Counted from the first letter of the stretch, positions 37,501 to 51,050 are shown. The stretch: 64,000 nt of DNA from Letharia columbiana (GCF_014066305.1 NW_023501044.1:1132001-1196000); one strand, 5' to 3'. A program made the numbers and translations. Notes: generated from the letters alone by a model not told the origin.

Positions 37501-38000
37501 TAATCTCGCTTTTATCTTATTATTTAGAGTTAAAATAAAATTATATAATAAATTTATTAAGAAATTTAAAATAATATATAATTTTATATAATAGAATACG
37601 TTTATAAATTAAATATATTAAATTTAAAATACTTAATTATTATATTCTTAAAGGCGAATATAATAATAAATAGTATTATATATTATATATTTCTCTAGCT
37701 CCGTTTAATTTAAATAATTTATATATTCTCTTTTAATATATTTAATTATTAATTCGATTAATCTTTAATATAATAATTAATAGATTTAAAAGCTAGTTAT
37801 TATAGTATATTAATCTTTATTTATATTTCGAGATCTTTTTTTATAATTAATTATATATAATCTTAAGTTAAATTATTAATAAGATTAATCTATTAATTAT
37901 AATTTTATATAATCTATTAAAAAGATAATTTACTTAACTAATAAGGTATATTAAAAATAAGATTATTAAATAAATACTTCTTTTTTAAATAAAAATAAAA
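34509..38000. other. Degraded AT-rich DNA, unassigned
   Basis: Heavily RIP-mutated, probably old transposon sequence. A direct repeat of about 90 bp containing CTTTTTATATTAGATATA occurs near 36020-36090 and 36150-36235. Plus-strand frames can be read only by accepting many stops, so no gene is called. Confidence 0.35.
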
Positions 38001-38155
38001 TTAATAAGCGATTTATAGTAATAGAAGTAGATTATTTATTATATAGAAAGTAAATAAAATTCGATTTAACTTAGAACTAGAGCTAAAAAAAATTATTTAA
38101 CTTAGAGAAGTCTAACTTTATAAATTTAATTTATAGGCCTTTACTTATTATATTA
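38001..38155 (-). repeat. Composite-repeat head fragment, inverted
   Basis: Reverse complement of the start of the head (compare 16757-16890): it contains TAGTAATAGAAGTAG and ends AATTTATAGGCCTTTACTT. Confidence 0.6.
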
Positions 38156-38429
38156 ATAAAAAGTTTATAAAGAAATAATTAAATTTAAATTAATTTAAAT
38201 TTAATTAATAAAAAGTTGATTTTGATTACTATTATAGTTTTATTATATTAATTATTATTATTATTATTTATAAAACTTATAGAGACTTTCTAAATTTTAT
38301 TAATTTTATAATTTTATATTCTTTTAATAAGAGAGATTTATAAATTCGAATCGAGAACGAAGCGAAATAGTTTCGATTTTATTAAAACTATTATTACTCG
38401 AATATTTAAGCTTATATTAAAAAGTATTC

Positions 38430-39090
38430 TTAATAAGATAAATAAGTTTTAATAAGCGATATTTAAATTTCTTATTTTAAAATATTTATAAGACTTAATT
38501 TAAAAATTCATTTTTTATATATAAGTCTAAACTTTATTCGATATTTTAAGAAAGAAATTATAAATATTTAATAGAAAATGAAAAGATTATTTTAAAATTA
38601 AATAATATATATCTTTTTTTTATTTAGAGCTTTCGACTATCGAGTAAATTTAATAAGCGATATTTAAATTCTTTATCTTAAATTAATTATAAGATTAAAT
38701 TTAATAAATTTTTATAATTAAAAGTTTAATTATTTTCTATAATTTAAAAAATTAATTTTAAAATTCTAATAGAAATTAAAAAAGTTACTTTAAAATTAAA
38801 TAATATATATTTATTTTTTATTTAGAGCTATTATCTATCGAGTAAATTTAATAAGCGATATTTAAATTCTTTATCTTTAAATATTTATAAAACTAAATTT
38901 AATAATTCTTTTTCTAATTAATTATCTAAATTACATTTTATAATTTAAAAAACGAATTCTAAAATTTTAATAAAAAATAAAAAAGTTATTTTAAAATTAA
39001 ATAATATATATCTATTTTTTAATTAAATCTAATGACTATCGAGTAAATTTAATAAGCGAACTTTAATATATAATATTTATATTCTATATT
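38430..39090 (+). repeat. Short-element internal blocks, tandemly arranged
   Basis: Three or four diverged copies of a block of about 190 bp, each containing GAGTAAATTTAATAAGCGA or a close variant and ending in AAATTAAATAATATATATC. They match the interior of the short dispersed element (compare 27800-28220). Confidence 0.5.
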
Positions 39091-39299
39091 TTAAAATAAT
39101 ATAAGATTAAATTTTTATTATTTTTTTATTATTAAAAAATGGAAATCGAGAGTTATAATTTAAAAAAAAAATTAAAATTTTAATAGAAAATAATAAAGTT
39201 ATTAAAGAATTAAAAGTAGAGTAAGAGATTTTAATAGTTATAAATATTTATTTATTTACTCGCGATATTTGATTTAAATATAATAATAATATAGATCTA

Positions 39300-40015
39300 T
39301 TAGATTTATTTAACTATATATATAAGTTTAAGTTTTTCTAACTATAAATTAGTATTCGTAATTATTAAAAAAATAGATATACGTTATTAACGTATAGTAT
39401 AACCTTTTTATTTTCTATTAAACTTTTAAGATTTTTTTTTAATTATAAAACGAAATATAGACTTTTAGAATTTTTTCTTTTCTAAATTTAATCTTATAAT
39501 TATTAAAGCGTAAGGAATTTAAATATCGCTTATTAAAGTTCGCTTATAAAAGTTCGCTCGATATTCTTAATTGAAAAATAAGTCTATATTATTTAATATA
39601 TAGAATATCTTTTTTCTTTCTATTAAAATTTGAAGATTTTTTTTTAAATTATAGAATAAAATATAGGCTTTTAGATAAAAGGAGAGATTTTAAATTTAGT
39701 CTTATAATTATTAAAGCGTAAGAAAATCTAAATATCGCTTATTAAAATTCGCTCGACAGCTCTAATTAAAAAATAGATATATATTATTTATTTTTAGAAT
39801 AATCTTCTTATTTTCTAATAAAATTTTAAAACTTTTCTTTTAATTTATAGAATATAATATAAGGTTTTATATAAAAAAAGAATTATTAAATTTAGTTATT
39901 TGAATATTTAACGATAAGCAATTCAGATATTACTTATTAAAGATCGCTTATTAAAATTTACTCGAGAGCTCTAATTAAAAAAAGATTATAAATTTAATTT
40001 ATAGATCTTTACTCG
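39300..40015 (-). repeat. Short dispersed element, long variant, minus orientation
   Basis: Ends with the inverted head (TTATAGATCTTTACTCGTA) and contains three copies of the AATATCGCTTATTAAA-type block. The left end is poorly defined. Confidence 0.5.
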
Positions 40016-41010
40016 TATATACTAATAAAATTTATTACTAATTAATAAGTAATTTTAATTTAAATTATATAATTTCTTTTAATATAATAAAAGATAAGAT
40101 TTTTTTTATATTAGAGCTAGTTCGATAATTATATATTTTTAAAATAACCTCTACTTATTTTTAACTTAGCGTTATATATATATAGAGTATCGTTCGATTA
40201 CTATATTTTTAGAATATATTTTTAAAATATTTAAAAATAAGTCTCTAGTCTTATTTTTTAGTAAAATAGACTAAGTACGCTAAAATAATAAATATTTATA
40301 ATTAATATATATATAGATATTAGAGTTACTCTAACTTTAATCTTATTAATAAAGATATTAATAGAGATATTAATAGAGATATTAATAGAAATATTAATAG
40401 AGATATTTATAATAATAACGAGAGTAATAGAAGTATTAATAATAGTTAAAGTTTATATAATAGTAGTAGTAGATATCTTCGTTATAATAACGTGAAATTA
40501 TAGAAATTTAATAATTACTAATAAAGAAGATAATTTTCTTAATTTTTTACGACGTTTCTAACTCAGCCTTAGAAATAGAGTTATCGAACGGAATCGTATA
40601 TATATTCTACATATTTTAAATATAAATTAATATTATTTTTTAGTTATATTTTCATTTACTAAGAGATAACGTTATTTAATAAAAATAAGTAGAAGTTATT
40701 TTTAAAATATATAATTATTTAATTAGCTCTTAGATTTCTATAATTATAATAATAATAAAATTTTAATAGCGAAGAATCTCGCTATCTTATCAGATCTAAA
40801 ATCGAAACTCTCTATCTTATAGATTATTTTAAAAAAAAAGTCTTCTTCTTAATTCGTATATAACGATAACTTAAATATTATTATTAATTTAGATATCTTT
40901 AATAAATTAATTAATAAGAAGAGATCTATATTAACTTCTAGAGATATAAAAGAAAAGTAAAATATAGTGTTATAGTTTATTAATATCGCTGAAATTAATA
41001 TTATATTAAA
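40016..41010. other. AT-rich DNA with a 12-bp microrepeat
   Basis: At about 40353-40410 the unit GATATTAATAGA is repeated about five times. The rest is RIP-mutated DNA without a recognisable gene. Confidence 0.45.
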
Positions 41011-42562
41011 TTACAAGTAAAGGCCTATGAATTAAATTTATAAAGTTGAATTTTTCTAAGTTAAATCGAATTTTAGCTTTAGTCTTAAGTTAAATTAAAC
41101 TCTAATCGCTTACTATACGTTTTTAATCTATATATAAATATATATATACGAAGAGAGGCGCGCTAAGGTTTAATTAGAAAGGTATATCGAGTATAAAGAA
41201 TTAATCTATAATAATTATTTATAAAAAATAGAGAAAGATTATATTCTTATAATAAGAAGTATTAAAATATCGAAAAGAAATAAAGATAATATATTAATTA
41301 GTAATATAAATTCCATAATATCTTATATCGTAATAAAATCTTTCGAATAATAAAATAGCTATAGATATCGAATAGTTTTAATTAATATATATCGTTCGAT
41401 ATTTCTTCTATAGAGACTTAATTAACTATAATTATCGTAGTAGATTCTTCTCTTATAAGCGAAATATCGGAAAAAAATAAAGATAATATATTAATTAGTG
41501 GTATAAATTTTATAATATCTTCTATCGTAGTAAAAGCTTTCGAATAATAAAATAGCTATAGATATTAAATAGTTTTAATTCGTCTAAATATATATTATTC
41601 GATATTTCTTCTATAGAGATTTAATTAGCTATTATTATCGTAATAGATTTTTATCTTATAACGTTATTATAGTAATATATTATATTAATATAATAGAGTT
41701 AATAAACTAAGTTATAGTAGTATTTTTCGCTTACTAAGTAATAATTAAATATAAAATTATAAAGAGTATATAACGTAGAATCTTAAAGAGCTAAGTCGTA
41801 TTCTTAACGATAATAATTTTATTACTACTTAATTTCTTTATAATATTCTCCGTAGTATTCTCCGTAATATTCTTCGTATTTATTTATTATAGTTTCTTCT
41901 TTTACTTTTTAATATAGTAGAGATAATAAATTAAGTTATAATAATATTCTCCGCTTACTAAATAATAATTTAATATGAAATTATAGAGAGTATATAACGT
42001 GAGATCTTAAAGAGTTAAGTTATATTCTTAATAATAATAGTCTTATTATCGCTTAATTTCTTCGTAGTATTCTTCATAATATTCTTCGTAGTATTCTCCG
42101 CATTTATCTATTATAGTTTCTTCTCTTACTTCTTCTCTTATAGAGTATTAGATTAAGTAACTAGTTAAGTAGTTAACTAAGTAGATAATTAAGTAACTAA
42201 TTAACGATTTAATTAATTAACGATTTAACTAAGTAAATTACTAAGCTAATAGAATAAGTAATATTAATTAAACGATTAATCGAGTATCGCTAACTTAAAA
42301 AAGATATATAGAGAAAGATAATAGCTATAAATCCATTCGAGCTCTTTTTAAGAGTCTTTTAATATATTTTTAAGTAGTAGTAGATAGCTATTAAATTTTC
42401 TTATAATCTTAATTACTAGTAGTAATAAATTTATTAAAAAATAATCTAACGACGTTAATAAGAGGTTTAAAAGACGAGTGAAAGAAATATATATCTAAAG
42501 TATTTAGTAATATTTCCGCGAGGGATATTAAGAACGATTATATTTATATTAATAAATTAATT
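41011..42562 (+). repeat. Composite repeat, copy IV: head, array and part of tail
   Basis: The head begins AAGTAAAGGCCTATGAATTA, with the block GAGAGGCGCGCTAAGG near 41155. Part of the head is duplicated around 41320-41620. The array is short (about 41640-42160), followed by a tail. The tail is cut at 42563 by a short dispersed element and resumes at 42969. Confidence 0.75.
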
Positions 42563-42968
42563 AGTATATATAAAAGAATAAGATAGAATTAAGCTAGAAA
42601 ATCTTAAATTTATATATATAGCTAATTATAAATTTAGAATTACTACGCTCTTCGATTAGATCGACTAAGTTACTACGAGTAAATAAATTAATATTCGTAA
42701 TTATTAAAATCTCTTATTCTACTTTCCACCCTTTAATAACTTTACTATTTTCTATTAAAATTTTAAGATTAGTTTTTTCAATTATAGAGCGTAGATTGCG
42801 CTTTTAAATGCTTTAAAAATTCCGAATTTTAATCTTATAATTATTAAAAGGCAAGGCATTCAAATATCGCTCACCAAAGATCGCTCACCAAAGACCGCTT
42901 ACCAAATTTACTCGACAGCCCTGATCAAAAAAAAGGGTTATGATTTTTATTCATAGGTCTTTACTCGT
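42563..42968 (-). repeat. Short dispersed element, 406 bp, inside copy IV
   Basis: Begins TAGTATATATAAAAGAATAAG and ends ATAGGTCTTTACTCGT. Comparison with the tail at 30700-30770 shows AATTAAT directly followed by AGAATAGTAAAAG once it is removed, so it left no long target duplication. Its right half (from about 42720) keeps many CA and TG dinucleotides, so it is only lightly RIP-mutated. Confidence 0.7.
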
Positions 42969-43345
42969 AGAATAGTAAAAGAAGAATAGTTATATAAATA
43001 GATGAAAGGATTATTATTCGATCTCGAACGCGTCTAGTATAACTATTATAACTATTATATTTAAATATTTATTTAATTTATTAATAGTAGATTAAACTTT
43101 ATAATTTTTATAGCGTTAGAAAGCGTAAAGCGAGTTTTATAATTTAAGAAATTATAAAGTAACTATATATATCGCAAGCTGAGTACTTTAAAGTATAAAA
43201 CTTCTATATATTAATTTTTAATAAGAAAAGCGTAAGAGAGTTATTAGGCTAATTTAGTCGATTTAATTAAAAAGTATATAGAACTCGAATTAATAATTAA
43301 CTATATATATAAATTCAAGATTTTTAAGCTTAGCTCTATCTTATT
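42969..43345 (+). repeat. Composite repeat, copy IV tail resumed
   Basis: Matches the second half of the tails at 22370-22735 and 24580-24950 and ends TTAGCTCTATCTTATTCTA. Confidence 0.7.
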
Positions 43346-43350
43346 CTATT

Positions 43351-43775
43351 ATTAATATATATAAAAGAATAAGATAGAACTAAGCTTGAAAATCTTGAAT
43401 TTATATATATAGTTAATTATTAATTCGAGTTCGCTACGCTCTTTAATTAGATCGACTAAGTTATTATCGAGTAAATAAATTAGCGTTCGCAACCATCAAA
43501 TCTCGCCCTTCCGCGCCTCTCTTATTAAAAAAATAGATATATATTATTAACACATAGAATAACTTTATTATTTTCTATTTAAATTTTAAGATTTTCTTTT
43601 TAAATTTTAAAGCGCTGTTTGTGCTTTTCGAATTTTTAAGAATTATGAAATTTAGTCTTATAATTATTAAAGCGCAAGGGATTCAAATATCGCTTACTAA
43701 AGATCGCTCACCTACTTACTCGATAGCCCTTAAAAAAAAAAAATATATGAATTTAATTCATAGGCCTTTTCTTAT
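43351..43775 (-). repeat. Short dispersed element, about 425 bp
   Basis: Begins ATTAATATATATAAAAGAAT and ends near CATAGGCCTTTTCTTATA. Part of it is only lightly mutated, for example CGTTCGCAACCATCAAATC near 43480. It abuts the end of copy IV in opposite orientation. Confidence 0.7.
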
Positions 43776-44335
43776 ATATACTAAATAATTAGCGCTTAAT
43801 AAGAGAAATCGATTATTTATTCTTATTATAAATAAGATCTATAACTCGCTAGTAAAGAAGTTATCTTCTTAAAAAGAATTATATAATTCTTATATATCGA
43901 TTAATAAGTTATATTCTTATAATTTAGAAAAAGAATATAAGAAGTATTATAAATCGAATTATTCTATTTAAATTAGCGCTATTAAAATTATTAGCTATAA
44001 AAATATTAAATAAAAATACTTTATCGAATATTATAACTATTTAAATATCTTTAATATATATCCCTATTAAAAGTTATTAGTTATCGAGATTTACTCGACT
44101 ACTATTAACTTTCTATTAAAATACTACTATAGATACTTTTAAATGATTATGAAATAAAGGATAATATATTCTCTAATATATCTATATATAGTTCTCGTCG
44201 TCGCGAGACTACTACGCGTAAGAAAGCTAAGTTCTTTAAAGTTATTTAATAGAAAGTTAGCGATAGTCGAGTAAACCTCGATAATTAATAACTTTTAACG
44301 AGAACGTAATAGAGAGAAAGTAAATAAACTATTAT
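43776..44335 (+). pseudogene. Degraded DNA preceding the gypsy RT fragment
   Basis: Probably the region between gag and reverse transcriptase of the element whose RT is seen next. Only short readable pieces remain and no protease motif was identified. Confidence 0.35.
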
Positions 44336-44339
44336 TATA

Positions 44340-45487
44340 TTATTCTTATAATTATAAATTAAAATTTATAGACGTAAATATCGTCGAACTATTAAAGAGT
44401 TAAATTTATTATATATCGAGATATAAGTTAATATAGATTAAGAGATATTTAAATAAGTATTTTAAAAAGAACTTTATAACATCTAATTATACTTTCTTTA
44501 TATCCTCTATTTTATTTACTAAAAAATTAAGCGAGAGTCTACGCTTTTATATAAATTATTAAAGATTAAAAATTATTATTAAGAGAAATCGATATCTAAT
44601 TCTATTAATAGATAAGATTCTTATAAGAATTAAGAGCTATAAATATCTTATTCGATTAAGTATTATAATCGCATTTAATAAATTACGTATATACTTTAAT
44701 AATAAGAATTTTATTATATTTATTATTGCTCTCGACGTATATAAGTATTAAATACTTCTCTTCGATCTAATTAATAGCTTAGTTATCTATAAATAATATA
44801 TAAATACTATTCTATTCGAGTATCTAAACGACTTCTACTAAGTCTATTTTAACGATATCTTTATTTATAATTAATCGAGAAAGAAATATATTATATATAT
44901 TTAAAAGATTCTTTAAAAATTATAAAAAGCTAAGTTATAGATAGATATCTTTAAATATAAATTTTATATTTAAGAGATAAGGTTTTTAAATTTTTTTATC
45001 TCGATTAACGATCTTTAAATAAACTCTATTAGATTTTAAGCTATTATTAAATAATCTACTTCTATTAATTTAAAAAAGATATAACTCTTTATTAACTTTT
45101 TTAACTTCTATCGTTAATTAATAAGAGATTTCTCGAAGATTCTAAGATTAATAATAAAACTTATAGCTAAGAAAGTAATATTTAATTAATTATTAATCTA
45201 TTAGAAAGCCTTTTATTTATTAAAAATAGCTATTACGAAGATTTCGATTCTATATTATTTCGATAAATCGAAAAATATTATACTCGAAATAAATTTCTCT
45301 AATTATATTAACGATAGTATTTGATTCTAAAATAAAGACTTATATCAAATAGCTTTCTATAAAAAGAATCTTACTCTAATTAAATATAACTATTAGATCT
45401 ATAATAAAAAATTACTAGCTATTATTTACTATCTAAAATACTAATATTCTAAATTAAAAAAGATCGATATCTCTATTATAATCTTTA
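44340..45487 (+). pseudogene. Ty3/gypsy reverse transcriptase and partial RNase H
   Basis: Read in one frame, this shows the successive RT blocks. The block read LRFYINY at 44537-44560 corresponds to the conserved RFCVDYRxLN region, LLIDKILIRI matches the PLIDE(T/I)L region, and the catalytic YxDD now reads YFND (44845-44856), having lost the first Asp. The thumb and connection read FFNFYRQLIRDFSKI and the RNase H start shows FYKKNL followed by NYQIYNKKLLAII. The match stops near 45487, before the end of RNase H, so the copy is truncated. It is a different copy from the 7.9-kb element that follows. Confidence 0.85.
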
Positions 45488-45667
45488 CTACTAGTCGAAA
45501 AGATATAGTATATTCTATAAGATATTTTATATTAAGTAATATTATATCGTATTCGAATATAATATAAATAGAATTAAATATTATATTATTTTTCTAATAT
45601 AAGTTTAAGATTTTAGCGATATATATTATAGTATAGTATATCTATAATAATATATTATATTATAATA
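45488..45667. other. AT-rich spacer
   Basis: No gene. A TATATAC run lies just before the short-element head at 45668. Confidence 0.4.
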
Positions 45668-45748
45668 TATATACGAGTAAAGATTTATAAATTAAATTTA
45701 TAAACTTTTTTTTTAAATAGAGCTATCGAGTAAATTTAATAAGTAAAC
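45668..45748 (+). repeat. Short dispersed element, left part (split by gypsy)
   Basis: Starts with the head motif ACGAGTAAAGATTTATAAAT. It breaks off at the gypsy LTR after TAAAC and continues at 53641. Confidence 0.7.
45744..45748. repeat. Left target-site duplication TAAAC
   Basis: TAAAC precedes the 5' LTR and recurs at 53641-53645 after the 3' LTR. Confidence 0.85.
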
Positions 45749-46003
45749 TATAATAGTAAAAGTACTCGAAGCGAACTAATAGGCTCGTCTACGTCGCTTA
45801 TTAGACTATAAGCTATATAGCTAGAGTAAGTATCTAATATACTTAATAAAGTCTTAAATACTTATAAGTTTTCTTTTCTCTCTTTTTTTTTAGTTATTAG
45901 TTTATCTAGTAATTAATCTATTTATTCTATTAACTATATATCTAAATCTTATAATTATATAATTACTACGTAGTTTTATTAAAAGAGATCTTATTATCTT
46001 ATA
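45749..46003 (+). repeat. 5' LTR of the 7.9-kb gypsy element
   Basis: 255 bp, aligning along its whole length with 53384-53640, including the run ACTATAAGCTATATAGCTA and the pyrimidine stretch near 45880. Confidence 0.9.
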
Positions 46004-46099
46004 ATTCTAATAACTTTATTTATATAAAATTATCTAGTTTAGTTATAATAAATAACTCGCGAGTTAATTCTATTAACTTATAAAGTAGAAACGTTCTAT

Positions 46100-47300
46100 T
46101 ATAATTAACTAATAACGTTTTTAATCTAATAAATAACTTTTATTAAAATATATCTATTACGTAATTAAGCGATTATAATATTAATTCTAATATCTATAAA
46201 AATTCTAATAATACTATTAGCGAAAATAATAATCGTCGAAATATTATATCTAATAACTTTTTATTTATAGACGAAGATTCTTATCTTATAAACTTAATTT
46301 AAGTTTAACGCTATCGACTTTTAAAGCTTAATATTAAAAAGTAATTAATTATTAAAAAATTTAAGCTAATTAAAATTTAGAATATATAAGAATATCGTTA
46401 TAAATATAGCGATAATTACTATTATAATTCGAGCTAAAAGAAAATAAGTATTATTAAGATATCTAATATATAGTATCTTAATAACTATAACTTAATAGTT
46501 ATATTTCTTTAAAACTATAATAATTTTATCGTCTTAATATCTTATATTAATTTTTATATAAATAAAGAAAAGACTCGCTAGACTTTAGCTCTCTTAATAG
46601 ATATTAAAAAGTAGATATAAAGAAATATTAGAGATACGATACTATATAATATCGAGGAATTTATTTAAAAGAAATATAAGAAATAATATTTAAATTAAGT
46701 TTATAATTTAGTCGTTAAATCTTATAATATAGAACGCTAATTAGTTAAAATAATTATAAAAAATATATAATTAATAGCTAGCTTTAATAATTATCTTATT
46801 ATACTTTAATTATAGCGAGAATATTATATAATCGATTTAGAATATATAAAAGGTCTATAAGATAGAGTAATAGAGAAAAATTCTTTAGAAACTATAAAGA
46901 AGAGTACTTAATCTATTATCTATACTATAATATTATAATAATATTAAAATATAAAATAAAGATTATAAAAAATAAAAGAGTTTTTTATTTTAAATAAGAC
47001 TCGCTTTAGTAATAAGATAAGTAATTAGAGAAGTAATAGTTAATAGTATATTAAGCCTAAGAGATAGTATATAAAAAATTAATAAAATTAAAAGAAGAGT
47101 TCGTTCTTATTAACGTTATAAGGCCGAAAGTTTAAGCGAATTAAACTCGAAGATAGCGACTCTTATATTAAATCTAAGATATTTCTTATTAAGATATAAT
47201 ACTATAATTATAAATAGCTAGAATATTATAAGAATTTATTTAAATATTTAAATTATAATATAAATAATAAAGTATATAATTATAGATTAGATAAGAGAAA
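46100..47300 (+). pseudogene. gag region of the gypsy element
   Basis: A Lys/Gln/Asn-rich frame covers the expected gag position after the 5' LTR. Near 47200-47241 the spacing of Tyr codons fits a CX2CX4HX4C zinc knuckle in which both first Cys codons (TAC 47200-47202, TAT 47209-47211) and the His codon (47224-47226) became Tyr; the fourth position reads Phe. RIP turns TGC/TGT and CAC/CAT into TAC/TAT, so the first three changes are expected and the fourth is not. Gag would form the particle and bind the RNA. Confidence 0.55.
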
Positions 47301-47940
47301 AGATAAAGTCTAATACTTATCGCTATAGTATTAAATACGTTATTAACTAAGCGACGATCTTACTCTCTATTATTAAAAGATAAAATTATTACGCTAAATA
47401 AAAAGAGTAAGATAACTACTCTAATAGATATTAATAGCGAGAAAATCTTTATATCGTAATCTTTTATTAAAAAGACGTAGATTTCTAAATCTAAATACGC
47501 GTTAATAATAATATATATTATCGATAACTATTAAATATTCTTATATAGAAAGTATAATCTAATCTTTAGTCTCGCGAATAATCGAGAAAAAAAGTAAGAG
47601 TAAATCTTAAAGGCGTATACTATAAATATGCGAGAATATAATCTTATTCTTAATTTCTCTTAAATCTATAATATTGATTTAAATATTTATTAACGCGAGT
47701 AATTTTAGACTTATCGCGATTTTTCTATAAGCGATAAAAAGTAAATAAATATTATAATAATAAATATAAAGTAATTTATATTATTAATTAATATAGCAAT
47801 TACGTATAATCTAAAATAAGCGTTTATTATATTTTTATATTAGATTTTATTTAAAAGTAATAAAGATAATTATAATAAAGTTATATAATATAATATTATA
47901 TAGTTAGATAACTCTAGCGTATCTAAATAACTTAAGAATC
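47300..47940 (+). pseudogene. Gag-RT interval, protease expected
   Basis: The aspartic protease of the gypsy polyprotein should lie here. Readable frame persists but I could not recognise a D(S/T)G active site. Confidence 0.35.
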
Positions 47941-47944
47941 TATT

Positions 47945-49335
47945 AGAAGTCTTTTTAAAAGAGCTATTTAATAATCTCAACACGTATAATTAAGTCGAAT
48001 ACTCTATCGATATATAATCTAGAAAGCTATTTAAAAATAATTCGATTTATAATATATCGTATAATAAATTTATAGCGATTAGAGATTACTTAAATATTAC
48101 GCTTAAAAGAAAATAAATTTAACTCTTAACTAGTTAGATTAGCTCGCTAATACTATTTATTAAGAAACTAAATAACTCGTTATAATTATATATTAACTAT
48201 TAAAAATTTAATAAAATAATTATTAAGAATAATTATTTATTATTACTACTCTTAAAGATCTTAGAAAGATTTATATATATAAAGTACTTTATTAAGATTA
48301 ATATTTATAATATATATTATAAAATATAAGTATAAAAGAGAGATAAGTAGAAAATCGTTTTTTAAACTCGTTATAACTAGTTTAAATATTAAGTAACATC
48401 TTTTAACCTCGCAAATACCTCTATAATCTTTTAAGCTTATATAAATAAAGTATTTAAATTATATATTAATATCTTCTATATAATATACTTAAATAATATA
48501 TTAATCTATTTCGAAATGAAAAAGTTATATTAAGAGTATATATATAAAGTATTACGCGTATTATTAAAGTATTAACTCTATATAAAATTATTGAAATATA
48601 CTTTTAATTATAATAAAATTATCTTTCTAGAGTTCTTAATAAATTAGCGTAATATCTAAATAAAGCTATCGCGTATTAAGATTATTACTAAGTAGCTAAA
48701 ATTAGAGTCTACTAAGAATATCTTAATCTTTCTAAGATTTATAGACTTCTATCGACGATTTATATAAAACTTTTTATAGATAACTATATCTTTAATAAAC
48801 TTAATCTAAAAAGTAAAGAAAGATAAAATTAAATTATTCTTTATATTTAATAAAAAAAAAAAAAGACTTTTAAGATATTTAAGCGAGTATTTATTATTAT
48901 ATTTATACTAAAATACTATAATTAGAAAGTATCGCTTATTATAGAGATTAATACTTTTAAAATAAATATAAATAATATATTTAGCTAATTAAGCGAAAAT
49001 AAATAATAATACTCTATTACTTTTTTTAGCTATAAATTTAAAGATATTAAGTCTCGCTAAAATATTTATAATAAAAAGCTTTATACGATTATACTAGATT
49101 TTAAAAATTAAAGATATTATTTATAAGATAATAAGTATTCTATTTATATAATCTTAGATTATAATAATTTATATTATTTTATAATAATAAAAGAGCTTAA
49201 TATAAAGTAGATTCGCTAGATTAAGAAATTAGCTATATTTAACTTTATTATTAAATATCGTAAAGAAAAACTTAATTCTATAAATATATTATTAAAAAGA
49301 CTTAAGATTATTAAATCGAATAATAGTAAGAATAA
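47945..49335 (+). pseudogene. Gypsy reverse transcriptase and RNase H
   Basis: Palm and finger blocks are recognisable. The catalytic motif reads YLNN (48486-48497), with both Asp codons changed to Asn, followed by ILIYFE. The thumb reads FLRFIDFYRRFI and the RNase H region includes FFSYKFK and YNKKLYTIILDFK. The end of RNase H reads IKYRKEKLN (near 49250), corresponding to the conserved xYRxGKxN motif. The frame shifts at least once, probably at the long A run near 48850. The enzyme copied element RNA into DNA and removed the RNA strand; it is inactive here. Confidence 0.85.
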
Positions 49336-49499
49336 TAATAACAATTTCTTTTTTATCTTACGAAATAAGCTTTATAATTAAGAATATTAATTTAATCTAT
49401 AAGAATATAATAATATATCTATTATAATTAAACTTATAGCGTTAATAAAATAATAAAATATTATTATTATTATAGATATTTAAATTATTAATTTAAATA

Positions 49500-50900
49500 A
49501 AAGAGTATTTAATAGATAAATATATATTCTAGATATTACGATATTATCTTAACTTCTAATTTACTAAATTTTAAAATTAAAGAGATCTTATTTAAAATTT
49601 TAAGAATCGATAATAATATAGCTACTTAAATTATAATATAAGAATATTTTTATTATAAATAAAAAATAATATTAAAGATACGCTATTAAATAGAATAAGT
49701 TTTTAAAATAAAAAATTAATAAAGATAGATTACTACGTTATGATCTTATAGTCTATATTTCTAATAATTCTACTATAAAGAAAGAGATTCTTTATATAAA
49801 TTATAATAACTCTAATACTAGATATATCGCCTATAAGCGTATTAAAAAGAGTATTAGATTTAAGTATTATTAGATAGATATAATAAGCGATATAATAGAG
49901 TATATTCGTACTTACTTTAATTACTAAAAAGTATAAACTTATTATTATAAGTTATATAGCGAGCTAGTATCGATTTCTCTAAATAATATAGATTTATTTT
50001 ACACTATAATATTAGATTTTATTACGAATCTATTATTTATAAGAAATTCGTATATTAATAAGATTTATAATATTATTTTAATCTTAATAAATAAGTTAAT
50101 TAAGTATATAATATATATAATAATTATTAAGAATCTAAAGACTAATAGTCTTATTAATATCTTATAATAGAAATTTATATTATTACGCGATATAATATAT
50201 AACTTAATTTTAAATTAAGACTCTCTATTTATAAGTAAGTTTTAGATAATACTATATTAATATCTAGATATAAAATATAGACTAAGTATAGACTAAGTAT
50301 TATATTTTATTCTTAAATCGATAATTAGATTAAGAGATAAAATTAGATATTAGAATATTATCTATAAATATATTATAATTATAAATAAAATAACTAATTT
50401 AAAATCTTATTAATAATTATATTTATATATAATAATAGCGTATATATAAGTATTAATAAGACTTTATAAGATCTATTAATAGAATATATAGTAGATTTAG
50501 AAAATACTTCTAAGAGTAAAATCTTAAGAGAGAAAGTATTACTTACTATAGAGCGAGTAGAATAATTATAAGAAATAAGATTATATTTAAAAGAATTATA
50601 AAAATAAATATTAAAGTAGTAAGTAAAGTATTATAATAGTAATTATAAAGTTATAATCTTTAAAAAAAAAGATAAAATACTATTATAAAGCTTAAATCTA
50701 TATATTTTATAATTAAAGAAGAAACTTAATTAAAAATAATTTAGATCTTTTAAAGTATTAGAGAAAATAAATATATAGACTTATAAGCTAGATCTCTTTA
50801 CTAAATATAAAAAAATCCATTTAATTTTTTATATATTATTACTAAAGTTATAATATTTATATAATAATAATTTAAAGTTATAAGTAATCTTAAAAAAGAG
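49500..50900 (+). pseudogene. Gypsy integrase
   Basis: The core can be read from the first catalytic Asp, which is retained (ILDFIT, Asp codon 50015-50017). The second Asp region reads LNQDSLF once a stop is read as Gln, so the catalytic Asp is probably Asn. The Glu motif cannot be read cleanly because of stops and possible frame shifts. A long Lys/Glu-rich segment (IERVEQLQEIRLYLKEL, one stop read as Gln) and a GPY-like region follow. Confidence 0.75.
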
Positions 50901-50906
50901 TAAAAG

Positions 50907-51050
50907 ATTAATAAGATATTAGATAAAAGAGTTTATAAAGATAAGATTAAGTATCTTATTAATTAAAAAGACTCTCTATCTTATAAAGCTTTATAGAAAT
51001 TAATAAAATATCTCGAAAATATTAAAGGCGTAATTAAGGACTTTAAATAA
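50907..51050 (+). pseudogene. Gypsy chromodomain
   Basis: The frame reads INKILDKRVYKDKIKYLIN, then a stop where Trp belongs, KDS, a later stop at the second Trp, and YLENIKGVIKDF. This matches the classical chromodomain order VExILDxR...YLVKWxGY...TWEPxxxL in register. It is the second chromodomain-bearing element in the window. Confidence 0.8.

Noticed and set aside
43776..45487. The RT fragment at 44.3 kb as part of the 7.9-kb gypsy element
   Set aside because: It lies outside the LTR pair and target duplication, has its own RT copy of a different subfamily, and is separated by the head of a short element.
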